Shown in pieces: positions 1 to 7,382 of a stretch of DNA of 21,312 nucleotides; positions within the stretch are counted from its first letter, which is position 1; every line of letters begins with the position of its first letter. The notes under the pieces are model-generated. The model made no database searches. It worked only from the letters and a program-made list of their open reading frames with translations, and was not told where the DNA came from. A program made the translations under genes and the position numbers. The DNA comes from JBKECO01 sp047974745 (GTDB taxonomy: Bacteria; Bacillota; Clostridia; Lachnospirales; Lachnospiraceae), in contig JBKECO010000019.1 in assembly GCA_047974745.1 (NCBI GenBank), positions 1 through 21,312 of the forward strand, read 5' to 3'.

Positions 1-233
1 ACATTCAAGCTATGTAGCAGTTGCCCCTATAAGGCTGCTTTTATAGAGACATTGAATAATATAAGTCGGATTCCGAAACTGGAATGACAAGAACCTGTTC
101 CTTGATATCTCAAAAAAGATAATCTTCTGATGATACAGGGATTTTCTACCCTTTTTGGGGAAGGAATCGGCTGTTGGGTCACAAAAATTAGCTTTAAAGA
201 AAATCGATGGTCAGAATATTTTTTTCTGCATCA
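1..233. other. Left-edge region without a recognised gene
   Basis: This stretch lies downstream of the small lipoprotein gene. Two short plus-strand reading frames are open: one from the window edge to a TGA near 87, and one from just after a TGA near 102 to a TAA near 240, encoding about 45 residues. Neither has a clear ribosome binding site or a recognisable domain, and they are in different frames. They could be the decayed tail of a plus-strand gene or chance. No convincing terminator hairpin was found. Confidence 0.4.
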
Positions 234-452
234 TCATGAATAATTCAGGTTAAAGGTACTATTTAGTTTTTCTTCCTCTGTAATTGAAATGTCAAAATTT
301 TTATTTTCCACTTGTGCCTGAGTATCGTCCGTCTGCTGTACTGTCTGTGAATCATTTATCTGCTGTGTTGTCTGGGAATCATCTGTTTGCTGTACTCCGC
401 AGGATGTCAGCAAAATTGTAGTTGCACATAGAAGTGATACCATCTTTTTCAT
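234..452 (-). CDS. Small secreted lipoprotein with short QQ-x-DD repeats
   Basis: The 72-residue protein has a lipoprotein signal: Lys-Lys at positions 2-3, a short hydrophobic core and a lipobox LTSC with the lipidated cysteine at about 18. Residues 21-46 are three near-copies of a nine-residue unit rich in Gln, Thr, Asp and Ser (QQTDDSQT, QQINDSQT, QQTDDTQA). That low-complexity region is probably a flexible linker on the cell surface. The last 25 residues are polar and show no known domain. A G-rich ribosome binding site (AGGGGG) precedes the ATG. The gene starts 13 bp after the stop of the alkyl-sulfatase-like gene, so the two are probably cotranscribed. The short tail may mean the gene has lost a longer C-terminal domain. 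No function can be assigned. Confidence 0.75.
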   Translation of the reverse strand: MKKMVSLLCATTILLTSCGVQQTDDSQTTQQINDSQTVQQTDDTQAQVENKNFDISITEEEKLNSTFNLNYS

Positions 453-465
453 ATATAATTACCCC

Positions 466-2211
466 CTAAAAATCAATCATTTCCCCTAGTTTTTCTGCCA
501 AATCCCTATCCCCGGCAAACATAATATCTTTATTTTGTATACTTGCTGTGTAAGACTTTTCACCTGCAATGATTCCACATAATGTATCATGAGTCATTGA
601 GACTTTTACATCACCCGTTACTGCTTGATCTAAAAATTCAGCCACGCCATATCTAATATGTAAACCACATGTGACCCCAATATCTGTCAGATCAAATATA
701 ACTACTTTATTTACATCTTCACAGAGCTCTGGAATCAAATCCACTCCAAATGCTTTGATGAACATTTGTGGAGGGCATACTTTAGCTACCTGATAAGGAA
801 CACGGGGACGAACTGTATTTGGATCAAAGCCGCCCATTAAAGTATTTGCTTGGGTCGTATACCAGTATCTGGTTGTTGTAGCCGTTGTTCTGTGTGCCAT
901 TTCATAGAAGGCAAAGGCTTTTACTTTTTTTGCTTCTGGGTTTTCAACATCCACTTTTAATACATAAGTAGCTAACTGTGCTGCCCAGGAATATTCCTTT
1001 CTATCGAGGGCTTCTTGTGCAGTTTTCACCACAACGTCTTTTCCCCCGAACCCTTCTATAATTCTTTCTGCTTCAAACTCCTTCGTAACTGGATGTAATT
1101 CCACTGCATCATTTCCGAACCAACCGATGAAGCCTCTGTAAATACCTTTAACATAGTATTCCATTTCACCGTAAATCTCTTTCGTTATTTCACCAGTAAC
1201 TAAATGTTTTGGCACTTTTAAATCCCGTATAATTTCATCTGGTGCTTTCCCTTGATTCATGCCTTTGATTGTTCTGTCATATAAGAACTGAATACCGTCT
1301 CTATATTCTGTTAAAACTTTATCTAGTCTTTCTTTGCCTGAGATTGGTACACCATGACAGCCTGTTAGATGTTCAATCCCCTTTTCACGCATCACATCAA
1401 TACCATGGATCCATTTAAGTGGGTGCCTGAATAATTCTCCTCGTAATGTATAAAGATTTGCAAACACTGGCCAGGCATGGTTTGAATGTGCAACTTTCTT
1501 CTCCGGAATGTAAATAATGATACTATCACTGCTCTCCGAAAAACTTGGATGGAACTCAAACTCAACTCCGTCAATCACCTGCTTCGTCACTGTTTCGTTG
1601 GAAATAACTTTATTTGGAGCCATGTATTCCTGGGTTGGGTTCTCCACATATGGACTTGTGTAGAATGGTCCTAAAGCTCCGCCGCAATATCCATTTTCCC
1701 CTTCTCTTTCAATAAAGTTACCTGTATTTACATAAAGTCTGCGGAAGTAAGAAGGCATACTGTCCGCAAAGGCGTCCATTACATCAGGCAAGTGGTCTTG
1801 ATGTGCCCAGATCTCAATATCCTGTTCCTTTCCAGCCGGAACATAGGCTCTTGTCCCCATAACGTAATGCCAGTGGGAATAGATAATTGCCGAAACAGGT
1901 TTATCACAGACTTTTTTAAATTCGTTATAATCCATGTTTGCTGCTTCGATACTATCGTTGGTATCGATAATGATCATACCTGTTTTACCTTCTACCATAA
2001 CTGCATTACACAAACCAAAACCTACGCTTTGGTAAACGCCATCGCAAACCTTGTAACATTTTTGCTCGAACTGCTTGTGATGATCCAGCAGCACTTTATT
2101 CGCGATCTGACCCTTGCTGCCCGTTTCAAGAACTAGTGCATCACCCTTATAATCTATATCCTCTCCCATATAGATTGGATTAAAAGTAGTTTTTGCAACT
2201 TTACTGCTCAT
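466..2211 (-). CDS. Alkyl-sulfatase-family MBL-fold protein with atypical metal motif
   Basis: The 581-residue protein has the architecture of SdsA1/BDS1-type alkyl sulfatases: an N-terminal metallo-beta-lactamase fold (about residues 45-320), an all-alpha dimerisation domain (about 365-470) and an SCP2-like C-terminal domain (about 490-581). The family stretch NLYTLRG is present after the MBL core. No signal peptide is visible, so it is probably cytoplasmic. The usual HxHxDH metal motif reads H113-W-H115-Y-V-M, so the Asp and His that complete the second zinc site are missing. The Glu usual in the AEN-type motif appears to be Asn (SNH). His is kept in the GCHG motif. Activity on alkyl sulfates is therefore uncertain; it could be a diverged hydrolase or a non-sulfatase relative. 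The start is supported by a GGAGG site 7 bp upstream. A small lipoprotein gene follows in the same operon. Confidence 0.85.
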   Translation of the reverse strand: MSSKVAKTTFNPIYMGEDIDYKGDALVLETGSKGQIANKVLLDHHKQFEQKCYKVCDGVYQSVGFGLCNAVMVEGKTGMIIIDTNDSIEAANMDYNEFKKVCDKPVSAIIYSHWHYVMGTRAYVPAGKEQDIEIWAHQDHLPDVMDAFADSMPSYFRRLYVNTGNFIEREGENGYCGGALGPFYTSPYVENPTQEYMAPNKVISNETVTKQVIDGVEFEFHPSFSESSDSIIIYIPEKKVAHSNHAWPVFANLYTLRGELFRHPLKWIHGIDVMREKGIEHLTGCHGVPISGKERLDKVLTEYRDGIQFLYDRTIKGMNQGKAPDEIIRDLKVPKHLVTGEITKEIYGEMEYYVKGIYRGFIGWFGNDAVELHPVTKEFEAERIIEGFGGKDVVVKTAQEALDRKEYSWAAQLATYVLKVDVENPEAKKVKAFAFYEMAHRTTATTTRYWYTTQANTLMGGFDPNTVRPRVPYQVAKVCPPQMFIKAFGVDLIPELCEDVNKVVIFDLTDIGVTCGLHIRYGVAEFLDQAVTGDVKVSMTHDTLCGIIAGEKSYTASIQNKDIMFAGDRDLAEKLGEMIDF

Positions 2212-2246
2212 TCTAGTAACCTCCGTTTTTCAGATAATTTTCATTC

Positions 2247-2266
2247 GTTCTTATGTTCGTTCGTTC
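2247..2266 (-). repeat. GAAC direct-repeat cluster in the leader of the MBL gene
   Basis: Read on the minus strand, GAAC occurs three times at exact 4-bp spacing (2255-2266) and once more at 2247-2250. The cluster lies between the predicted -10 element and the ribosome binding site of the alkyl-sulfatase-like gene. This is a plausible repressor or activator site, but it is a direct rather than a palindromic repeat, and no regulator gene is adjacent. Confidence 0.35.
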
Positions 2267-2286
2267 GTGTTTATGAGTATATTGTT

Positions 2287-2315
2287 ATGTTAGCATACCA
2301 TTTTTACTTTAACAA
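2287..2315 (-). promoter_or_regulatory. Predicted sigma-A promoter for the MBL/lipoprotein operon
   Basis: On the minus strand a TTGTTA -35 element (2310-2315) is separated by 17 bp from a TAACAT -10 element (2287-2292). This would place the transcript start near 2280 and leave a leader of about 70 nt containing the GAAC repeats. Confidence 0.5.
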
Positions 2316-2374
2316 TGGGTTTTTGCACAAAAACGTGCACAGAATTATGGGTTGATTTTTATACACATTGTATA

Positions 2375-2403
2375 TTGAACAATTTTATATATGTTGTTAC
2401 GAT
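2375..2403 (+). promoter_or_regulatory. Possible promoter for the HAD phosphatase gene
   Basis: TTGAAC (2375-2380) and TACGAT (2398-2403) are 17 bp apart. Both hexamers match consensus only partly. A better-looking pair further downstream was rejected because its start point would fall inside the ribosome binding site. Confidence 0.3.
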
Positions 2404-2467
2404 TTTTACAGCGTATTTGTCAAAGCACAAATATTGCATAAAATTTTAAGGAGAGCATTGATAAATT

Positions 2468-3121
2468 ATGAATACCAAAATACCGAACTACATCGTTTTT
2501 TGTGATTTTGATGGTACGATCACGAACTTTGAAACAGCGGAAGGCCTGTGGGAATACTATTTAGGCGATGACTTTAAGAGGATTGCTGCAGATATGGTAC
2601 AGAGAGGCGTCAATCTTTCAGAGGCCGTTAAATATCTCTTTGGACAAATTCCCTCTTCAAGATATAACGAAATGACTGCTTTTTTAGAAACCATGGAGAT
2701 GCGTGATGGTTTCGTTGAATTTTTAGATTATCTTGATTCTCAACATATTCCTATTGTTATCATTTCTGGTGGTATAGGTGAAATGATCCAGCATCTGTTA
2801 AAACCTTATCTGAGCCGTTTCGCCGGTTGTCATTTCTGTAATCTTTCTACGGATCAAGAATTCCTTACCATATCTTCCCCTTATGATGATGGCGTTGATT
2901 TAATACGAAAGGAACTTGTTATGAAAGAATATCCACATGAAACTTCTATTTTCTTTGGAGATTCTTATACGGACAGAAACCCTGCACAAGTTTCCGATAT
3001 TGTATTTGCGAGAGATCGCCTGGATGCATTTCTAACTGATTTAGGAAAAGACCACTTTACCTTCGAAACATTTTTTGATGCGATTCAAGTATTCAAAGAA
3101 AAGGGATTTACAAATCTATAA
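2468..3121 (+). CDS. HAD-superfamily phosphatase, MtnX/SerB-like
   Basis: The 217-residue cytoplasmic hydrolase shows all four HAD motifs. Motif I is DFDGT with nucleophile D13 and acid/base D15, motif II is SGG at 100-102, motif III is a lysine near 138, and motif IV is GDSYTD at 154-159. The alpha-helical cap between motifs I and II and the overall size fit the HAD-IB group that includes phosphoserine phosphatase and MtnX (2-hydroxy-3-keto-5-methylthiopentenyl-1-phosphate phosphatase). No methionine-salvage genes are nearby, so the substrate cannot be read from context. The start is supported by AAGGAGAG about 11 bp upstream. The gene stands alone: it is divergent from the MBL operon, and a strong hairpin terminator follows directly. 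Confidence 0.85.
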   Translation: MNTKIPNYIVFCDFDGTITNFETAEGLWEYYLGDDFKRIAADMVQRGVNLSEAVKYLFGQIPSSRYNEMTAFLETMEMRDGFVEFLDYLDSQHIPIVIISGGIGEMIQHLLKPYLSRFAGCHFCNLSTDQEFLTISSPYDDGVDLIRKELVMKEYPHETSIFFGDSYTDRNPAQVSDIVFARDRLDAFLTDLGKDHFTFETFFDAIQVFKEKGFTNL

Positions 3122-3127
3122 AGAAAA

Positions 3128-3166
3128 AAAGAACCTCAATTTTATCTCTTAAAATTGAGGTTCTTT
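3128..3166 (+). terminator. Perfect 17-bp hairpin terminator after the HAD gene
   Basis: The arms 3128-3144 and 3150-3166 are exact reverse complements around a 5-nt loop. The hairpin starts 7 bp after the HAD stop codon. The A-rich flank on the left and the TTCTTT end of the right arm make it look like an intrinsic terminator, although the downstream T-tract is weak. Confidence 0.8.
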
Positions 3167-3313
3167 GCATGTTACACTATAGGATTCTCATTTGTATTTC
3201 AATTTTCGCATGATCGTATTGTCCTTTTTGATTATATTTTGATATTTTATTTGATATTTTTTGTATTTACAGTTACATTTTCTGTTATAAATCTACATTT
3301 TCTGCAATTTGCA

Positions 3314-3340
3314 TTGCAATTAATCTGATTTTGATATACT
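3314..3340 (+). promoter_or_regulatory. Predicted extended -10 promoter of the phospholipase operon
   Basis: TATACT at 3335-3340 is preceded by TG one base upstream (3332-3333), giving an extended -10. A TTGCAA element lies 15 bp upstream (3314-3319). The transcript would start near 3347, some 25 nt before the first gene. Confidence 0.5.
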
Positions 3341-3371
3341 GTTATTCAAAATAATCATAAAGGAGTATTTT

Positions 3372-3800
3372 ATGAAAGTTTTCATACTTATATTATTTTA
3401 TGTTCTATTGGTATTTACTGCATGTAATAGTACTGAAACTGATTATTTAAAGCCTATAGATAACTCTAGCGAGTTATATGAAATTATTTCCAAATCAGAC
3501 GCATCTTATATATATTTTGGTCGTCCTACTTGCCCTGATTGTGAAGAATTTCAACCAATTCTAGAAGAAGTACTGACAATTAAAAACCAATATATATTTT
3601 ACTATAATACAGATGACAGAAAAAATGATGATATATACGATGAGTTTATAGAGTTATTTGACATTACGTGGATACCAACAATATATAAAGTTAAGGATAA
3701 TGCGATTATAGCTGAGTTTCCCCTGAAATTTGAACATGGTACAAATGAAACAGAGAAAGAAGAATGTAGGATTGCAATAGAAAGCTTTCTTGCAAACTAA
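3372..3800 (+). CDS. Thioredoxin-fold lipoprotein, CPDC active site
   Basis: The 142-residue protein is predicted to be lipid-anchored on the outer face of the membrane. It has a hydrophobic N-terminus ending in the lipobox FTAC, with the lipidated cysteine at 18. The rest is a thioredoxin fold: a beta strand (YIYFG), the redox motif C54-P-D-C57, and a cis-proline loop (WIPT) with Pro102. It resembles the PedC/BrcD-type bacteriocin accessory thiol-disulfide proteins in size and style, but that is a family-level resemblance only. It starts a three-gene operon with a second thioredoxin-fold protein and a cysteine-rich secreted phospholipase-like protein. A role in forming or shuffling the disulfides of that protein is the natural inference. 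AAAGGAG sits 7 bp before the ATG. Confidence 0.8.
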   Translation: MKVFILILFYVLLVFTACNSTETDYLKPIDNSSELYEIISKSDASYIYFGRPTCPDCEEFQPILEEVLTIKNQYIFYYNTDDRKNDDIYDEFIELFDITWIPTIYKVKDNAIIAEFPLKFEHGTNETEKEECRIAIESFLAN

Positions 3801-3817
3801 TACTTAAAAGGAGAAAT

Positions 3818-4453
3818 ATGAATAAAAATGAAATCAATAATAGACAAAAATTATATTCTGTTCTATCAATAACATTTATTGTTGCAGGCGTCATTTTTTT
3901 AATTCCATATATAGTATTTAATGTTACAAACATCTTTTTATACCTAACATTTCCTACAGGTATGATAGCATTAGTTTTTGGGATATTGTCAAAAAAATCT
4001 ATATTGATCATATTTAGTGCTTTAGTTGTCGGAAGCCTATACATATTAATCTTTATTGCATATATTTTTGAGGCGATTTCAGGACCATATGCAGACAGAG
4101 AAGTTTTAACCTTTTACGCACCTGAATATACAATTCCTGTTGCTATGGAAGGGGAAATAGATACGATCATAGAATCAAGCTATGAGAGTGAAATCTATCT
4201 TTACTTTGGCAGAAAAGATTGTGATTACTGCATTACATTTGAAGAAACATTTGAGACAATATTGAGAGAGGACGAGAATTTTCGCCTAATATATTACTAC
4301 AATACTACAGAAATGCCGCGCAAAGAAGCAACTGAAGTTCTAGAAAAATACAATATTGATCGTGTACCATATTTAATAAAGTTAGATCAGGGTGATGTTG
4401 TGAAGTCAGTAACTATTGCAGACGAAGCGTTGTTAGTAGATTTTTTCAACTAA
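3818..4453 (+). CDS. Membrane-anchored thioredoxin-fold protein, CDYC active site
   Basis: The 211-residue protein has three hydrophobic segments (about 16-36, 39-57, 62-84) followed by a thioredoxin-like domain (about 105-211). The latter has a strand YLYFG, the redox motif C135-D-Y-C138 and a cis-proline at 174 (RVPY). The N-terminus is positively charged and the TM2-TM3 loop carries Lys-Lys, so the positive-inside rule puts the redox domain outside the cell. The domain is homologous in layout to the preceding lipoprotein (a YF-G-x3-C-x2-C pattern in both), suggesting duplication or a working pair, with the membrane protein perhaps passing electrons to the lipoprotein. It begins 17 bp after the upstream stop. 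The downstream phospholipase-like gene begins 10 bp after its end. Confidence 0.8.
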   Translation: MNKNEINNRQKLYSVLSITFIVAGVIFLIPYIVFNVTNIFLYLTFPTGMIALVFGILSKKSILIIFSALVVGSLYILIFIAYIFEAISGPYADREVLTFYAPEYTIPVAMEGEIDTIIESSYESEIYLYFGRKDCDYCITFEETFETILREDENFRLIYYYNTTEMPRKEATEVLEKYNIDRVPYLIKLDQGDVVKSVTIADEALLVDFFN

Positions 4454-4463
4454 GGAGGAGACT

Positions 4464-5030
4464 ATGCAAAAAAGAGTTTTAGCTTTCATTTGTGCACTTT
4501 TGGTATTAGTGAGCATCAGTAATGATACTTTCGCTAATGTACTTAAAGTGAACAGTGTTGAGAACCAGGTGACAAAAGAAAAAGTACCCGCTGAACTAAA
4601 AAAAATTCAAAAGAAAGTTGAAAAATATTTATCCACCTCTGAAGAGGGAGTTGTTTACTTCGATGAAGAAGCGGCACTAAACGACGGACTTGAAGAGGAA
4701 ATGCTTGTTATTGGAAGGAATTTAAATCAGTTTAGTACAGCTATGCAGATTAATCCGGATCAGGCTACAACTAGGCTATCTATACCCATCTACGGAAATT
4801 GGTGCGGACCCGGACATAGCGGTCCAGCAGGACCAATTGATTTGTTAGATAGACTGTGTCAAATACATGATTATTGTTATGCTAATCGAGGATACTTTTC
4901 ATGCTATTGTGACGCACGGTTAGAGAAGAGTATTATGGTAAACTGGTTAAGTATATCTTTGTCGCAGAAAGCTGTTGCCGCTGCAATATATTTATATTTT
5001 GATTCAGTCCCATGTAATCCCTTTGTATAA
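4464..5030 (+). CDS. Secreted phospholipase A2-like protein
   Basis: The 188-residue protein has a cleavable signal peptide (likely cut after DTFA, residue 24), a charged helical propeptide-like region (about 30-100) and a compact phospholipase A2 domain. The calcium loop pattern YGNWCGPG with a following P-x-D-x-L-D is at 110-129. The catalytic pair is H135-D136 in C-x2-HDYCY. C147-Y-C149-D150 matches the second catalytic Asp segment of secreted PLA2s. Six cysteines (114, 132, 138, 147, 149, 184) could form three disulfides. PLA2 hydrolyses the sn-2 acyl ester of phospholipids, so this could be an extracellular lipase, toxin or antibacterial effector. The predicted linker before the domain may be removed on activation. 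AAGGAGG overlaps the stop of the upstream gene, indicating tight coexpression with the two oxidoreductases. No immunity-like gene is evident. Confidence 0.8.
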   Translation: MQKRVLAFICALLVLVSISNDTFANVLKVNSVENQVTKEKVPAELKKIQKKVEKYLSTSEEGVVYFDEEAALNDGLEEEMLVIGRNLNQFSTAMQINPDQATTRLSIPIYGNWCGPGHSGPAGPIDLLDRLCQIHDYCYANRGYFSCYCDARLEKSIMVNWLSISLSQKAVAAAIYLYFDSVPCNPFV

Positions 5031-5071
5031 ATATTTTTGTAAATAGTTTAGCTGAACACAACTTACACATA

Positions 5072-5119
5072 AAAGAGTTAGTGCGAGGTAACTGTTAAAG
5101 CTCCTTGCATTAACTCTTT
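5072..5119 (+). terminator. Hairpin terminator after the phospholipase operon
   Basis: Arms 5072-5088 and 5103-5119 pair over 17 bp. The two non-Watson-Crick positions are G-U pairs only in the plus-strand RNA, which favours a role for the plus-strand operon. The loop is 14 nt and the 3' side is T-rich. Confidence 0.65.
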
Positions 5120-5120
5120 A

Positions 5121-5289
5121 TATGTTTCCAACTTTAACATTTTTATTTCATTTACCCAAAAAATATGCATCCGATCAATGTACTCTATTCACGAGTGATT
5201 TGACGCTTACTTATTTTGATAATAAACCATATAGTTACTATAAGGTCAAGAGGGATTTATTACAAAATGTTAATTGAATAAAATGATAT
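5121..5289. other. Convergent intergenic region
   Basis: This stretch lies between the phospholipase terminator and the end of the PTS operon. An outer inverted repeat (AATAAA near 5221, TTTATT near 5256) encloses an imperfect hairpin at 5227-5245. It may end the minus-strand operon, but there is no clear T-tract. No gene is visible. Confidence 0.35.
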
Positions 5290-5703
5290 TTAAATCTTCT
5301 CCTTCAACAACTCGTCAATAGTTACCATGCCCTGTCTGCCTTCTGTAACCACCACAGCTGGAAGTTCCTCAAAATCCATGCTGTCTCGGCATAGAACTGC
5401 CTGCATGAGCGCAAGTACATTTATCCCAGCGACAACCTTTATATTTTTTCCTGTGTTTTCTGTACACAGCTGAGTCGCAACATTAAAGGGCGATCCTCCC
5501 AGAATGTCAACCATCATCAATATATTCTCGGATTCAGACTCTTCTAATGCATTTTGCATATGTGTCCTTAACTCCTCTATTCCCTCACCGTTTACAAAAT
5601 TAATAGCACGGATCTGTTCTGACTTGCCTAATATTAGCTCTACATCACTGACCATTCCCTCTGCGAACTTTCCATGTCCGGATACAATTATACTGACCAA
5701 CAA
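5290..5703 (-). CDS. PTS mannose-family EIIA component
   Basis: The 137-residue cytoplasmic EIIA accepts phosphate from HPr and passes it to EIIB. The phospho-histidine is H10 in SGHGKFAEGM, and the family segment DILGGSPFN follows at mid-protein. The length is that of a free-standing EIIA domain; in many mannose systems it is fused to EIIB. It is the last gene of the eight-gene operon, 8 bp after EIID, with a GGAGG-like site just upstream. The family includes transporters for mannose, amino sugars, sorbose and fructoselysine. The MurQ gene upstream suggests an amino sugar. Confidence 0.9.
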   Translation of the reverse strand: MLVSIIVSGHGKFAEGMVSDVELILGKSEQIRAINFVNGEGIEELRTHMQNALEESESENILMMVDILGGSPFNVATQLCTENTGKNIKVVAGINVLALMQAVLCRDSMDFEELPAVVVTEGRQGMVTIDELLKEKI

Positions 5704-5711
5704 TTACCTCC

Positions 5712-6581
5712 CTATACATATACGCCATTCATGTACCCAATTGCAGTCAGAACAGCCGCTAATACAAATATAAGTCCCATAAGCTTCAATGGAGACCACT
5801 TATTCTTTGTATATAATTTATAAACTCCAAGTGTCAGCAAAAGTGGAACCAGTCCCGGAAATATACTATTGATCGTATTGTCTGCATTGAATAATACCTG
5901 TGCTGGTAATACCGTCTGTGTCGATGCATCATATACATCTTTTACGATCTGGAAAGGTATGGAACACGCAACGAATGAAGCAGTAAGTGCACCTACAACA
6001 AGCAATCCAAGAAAGTTCATAGAATTTGTTAATATATCCATGGTTCCTGTCGCCATAAATCCTGACATTCCTTCTAACCCAGATCGGTACCCATAAAAAA
6101 ATAGCTTTCTGGAAAGGATACTTGTTAGTATAGGATAAGATACCAGGTAAATCACTGCTCCCACCCATGCAATGGATGCGTCAAGTCCCTGTGAGATGGA
6201 AAGGCATATGGTCAGTAAAATCGGTATGATCGTAGCGACCCAAAGAGAATCTCCGATCGCCGAGGTCGGTCCAATCAACGCCACCTTGACAGTATTGATC
6301 ACCTCAGGTGTACACTGATCGTTGGCATTTGCCTCCTCCATACCACACACGATACCATTACAGATCGAGCCTACCTGTGCCTCGGTATTGAACAATGTGA
6401 TATGTCTTTGGAGCGCTTCCGCTTTCTCCTCTTTGGTATCATATAATTCTTCAATCACTGGAGCCATGGATTGTCCAAAGGCCATGCCCAACATACTTTC
6501 TGCCTGCTGAGAGCAGCCGTTCCAAAAGAACCAGTTCCAAAACGATTTATTCAGTGTTTTCTTACTTAGTTTTTTACTCAT
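5712..6581 (-). CDS. PTS mannose-family EIID membrane component
   Basis: The 289-residue protein pairs with EIIC to form the sugar channel. It has the typical EIID N-terminus (KKTLNKSFW, then a Gln-rich start of the first helix), a long amphipathic region including IGDSLW, and hydrophobic helices near the C-terminus. Its ATG overlaps the EIIC stop by 4 bp (ATGA), implying translational coupling. The length fits the family. Sugar specificity cannot be read directly. Confidence 0.92.
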   Translation of the reverse strand: MSKKLSKKTLNKSFWNWFFWNGCSQQAESMLGMAFGQSMAPVIEELYDTKEEKAEALQRHITLFNTEAQVGSICNGIVCGMEEANANDQCTPEVINTVKVALIGPTSAIGDSLWVATIIPILLTICLSISQGLDASIAWVGAVIYLVSYPILTSILSRKLFFYGYRSGLEGMSGFMATGTMDILTNSMNFLGLLVVGALTASFVACSIPFQIVKDVYDASTQTVLPAQVLFNADNTINSIFPGLVPLLLTLGVYKLYTKNKWSPLKLMGLIFVLAAVLTAIGYMNGVYV

Positions 6582-7363
6582 TCTTTTGCCTCCTTCTGAC
6601 CGATCTGGAATACATAATACATCACTGCCAGTAACGTAGCGATCACTGCTACTGCCATTGTGTTAAGACTAAAGTAGGTCACCATTATGAAACCGAGGAG
6701 AAAGATACATATCTGCCATTGTTTTTTAAGCAGGAAGGAAAGGATGATTCCCATTCCAAGTGCTGCCATCATACCGCCAAAGGTGCTGAGCAAAACGGTG
6801 ACCCATCCAGGTATTATGGTTGCAAAATCAGTTTGAGCTGACGCTATTGTCATGGAAGAAAGCAATAAGACTGCCGGGATAAATCGAAAGGAAAATCCGA
6901 TCAGCTGCCCCAGCACCATGTTGGGTATGAACATTTTTTTCGTCTCCCCTGCTTTTGCATATCCGTTTGCTATACGATTTAGCGGAAGATTTAACGCATA
7001 AGTCAGGTTCCACATCATTTGTCCAACAAGCCCTCCAATTCCTGCAAATACGACTGCCAGTCCAATTAACTGTGTAATGTCCATTCCCTTGCCAAAAACG
7101 ATCGCTCCTGCTGTTCCCACATATGTGGCATAGGACAGATCCCAGGCTACTGCACCTCCAGGTGTTACATTGCCCATATACATGATCTGTAATGCGATAC
7201 CTACTGCAATTGCTGTCTGAAGATCCCCCAAAATAACACCAACAACGAAGGATGCGACCAACGGTCTTCCCAGTGTATACCAACCAATCGTGTTCCCCAC
7301 CAAAGAGCCAATTGATCCTAGATACACAAATAAAGAAATTGTCAAAATCTGCAATACACTCAT
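6578..7363 (-). CDS. PTS mannose-family EIIC membrane component
   Basis: The start was set at the ATG at 7363 (protein beginning MSVLQILTIS), which gives a 261-residue protein of normal family length. It is preceded by AAGGAGAG and begins 19 bp after the EIIB stop. A longer open frame to 7474 would overlap EIIB by about 90 bp and add a charged, non-family N-terminus. The protein is a polytopic integral membrane protein with glycine-rich helices, including the GG.VA-type loop (TPGGAVAWDLSYA) typical of EIIC. With EIID it forms the translocation pathway for the phosphorylated substrate. Confidence 0.92.
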   Translation of the reverse strand: MSVLQILTISLFVYLGSIGSLVGNTIGWYTLGRPLVASFVVGVILGDLQTAIAVGIALQIMYMGNVTPGGAVAWDLSYATYVGTAGAIVFGKGMDITQLIGLAVVFAGIGGLVGQMMWNLTYALNLPLNRIANGYAKAGETKKMFIPNMVLGQLIGFSFRFIPAVLLLSSMTIASAQTDFATIIPGWVTVLLSTFGGMMAALGMGIILSFLLKKQWQICIFLLGFIMVTYFSLNTMAVAVIATLLAVMYYVFQIGQKEAKE

Positions 7364-7382
7364 TTTTCCCCTCTCCTTTACA

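Noticed and set aside
1392..2136. Open frames on either strand inside the alkyl-sulfatase-like gene
   Set aside because: They are shadow frames of a well-supported coding gene and show no domain or ribosome binding site.
2417..2444. TTGTCA/TAAAAT pair upstream of the HAD gene as its promoter
   Set aside because: Spacing and hexamers look good, but the start point would fall at about 2451, cutting into the ribosome binding site.
3173..3371. Repeated TACATTTTCTG and TTTGATATTTT segments upstream of the phospholipase operon as a repeat array
   Set aside because: They are only two short imperfect copies each, in very AT-rich sequence, with no regular spacing.
3706..4044. Minus-strand open frame across the two thioredoxin-fold genes
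   Set aside because: Both plus-strand genes have signal or TM segments and redox motifs; the antisense frame has none.
5869..6168. Open frames within the EIID gene
   Set aside because: They overlap a clear EIID gene and encode no recognisable protein.
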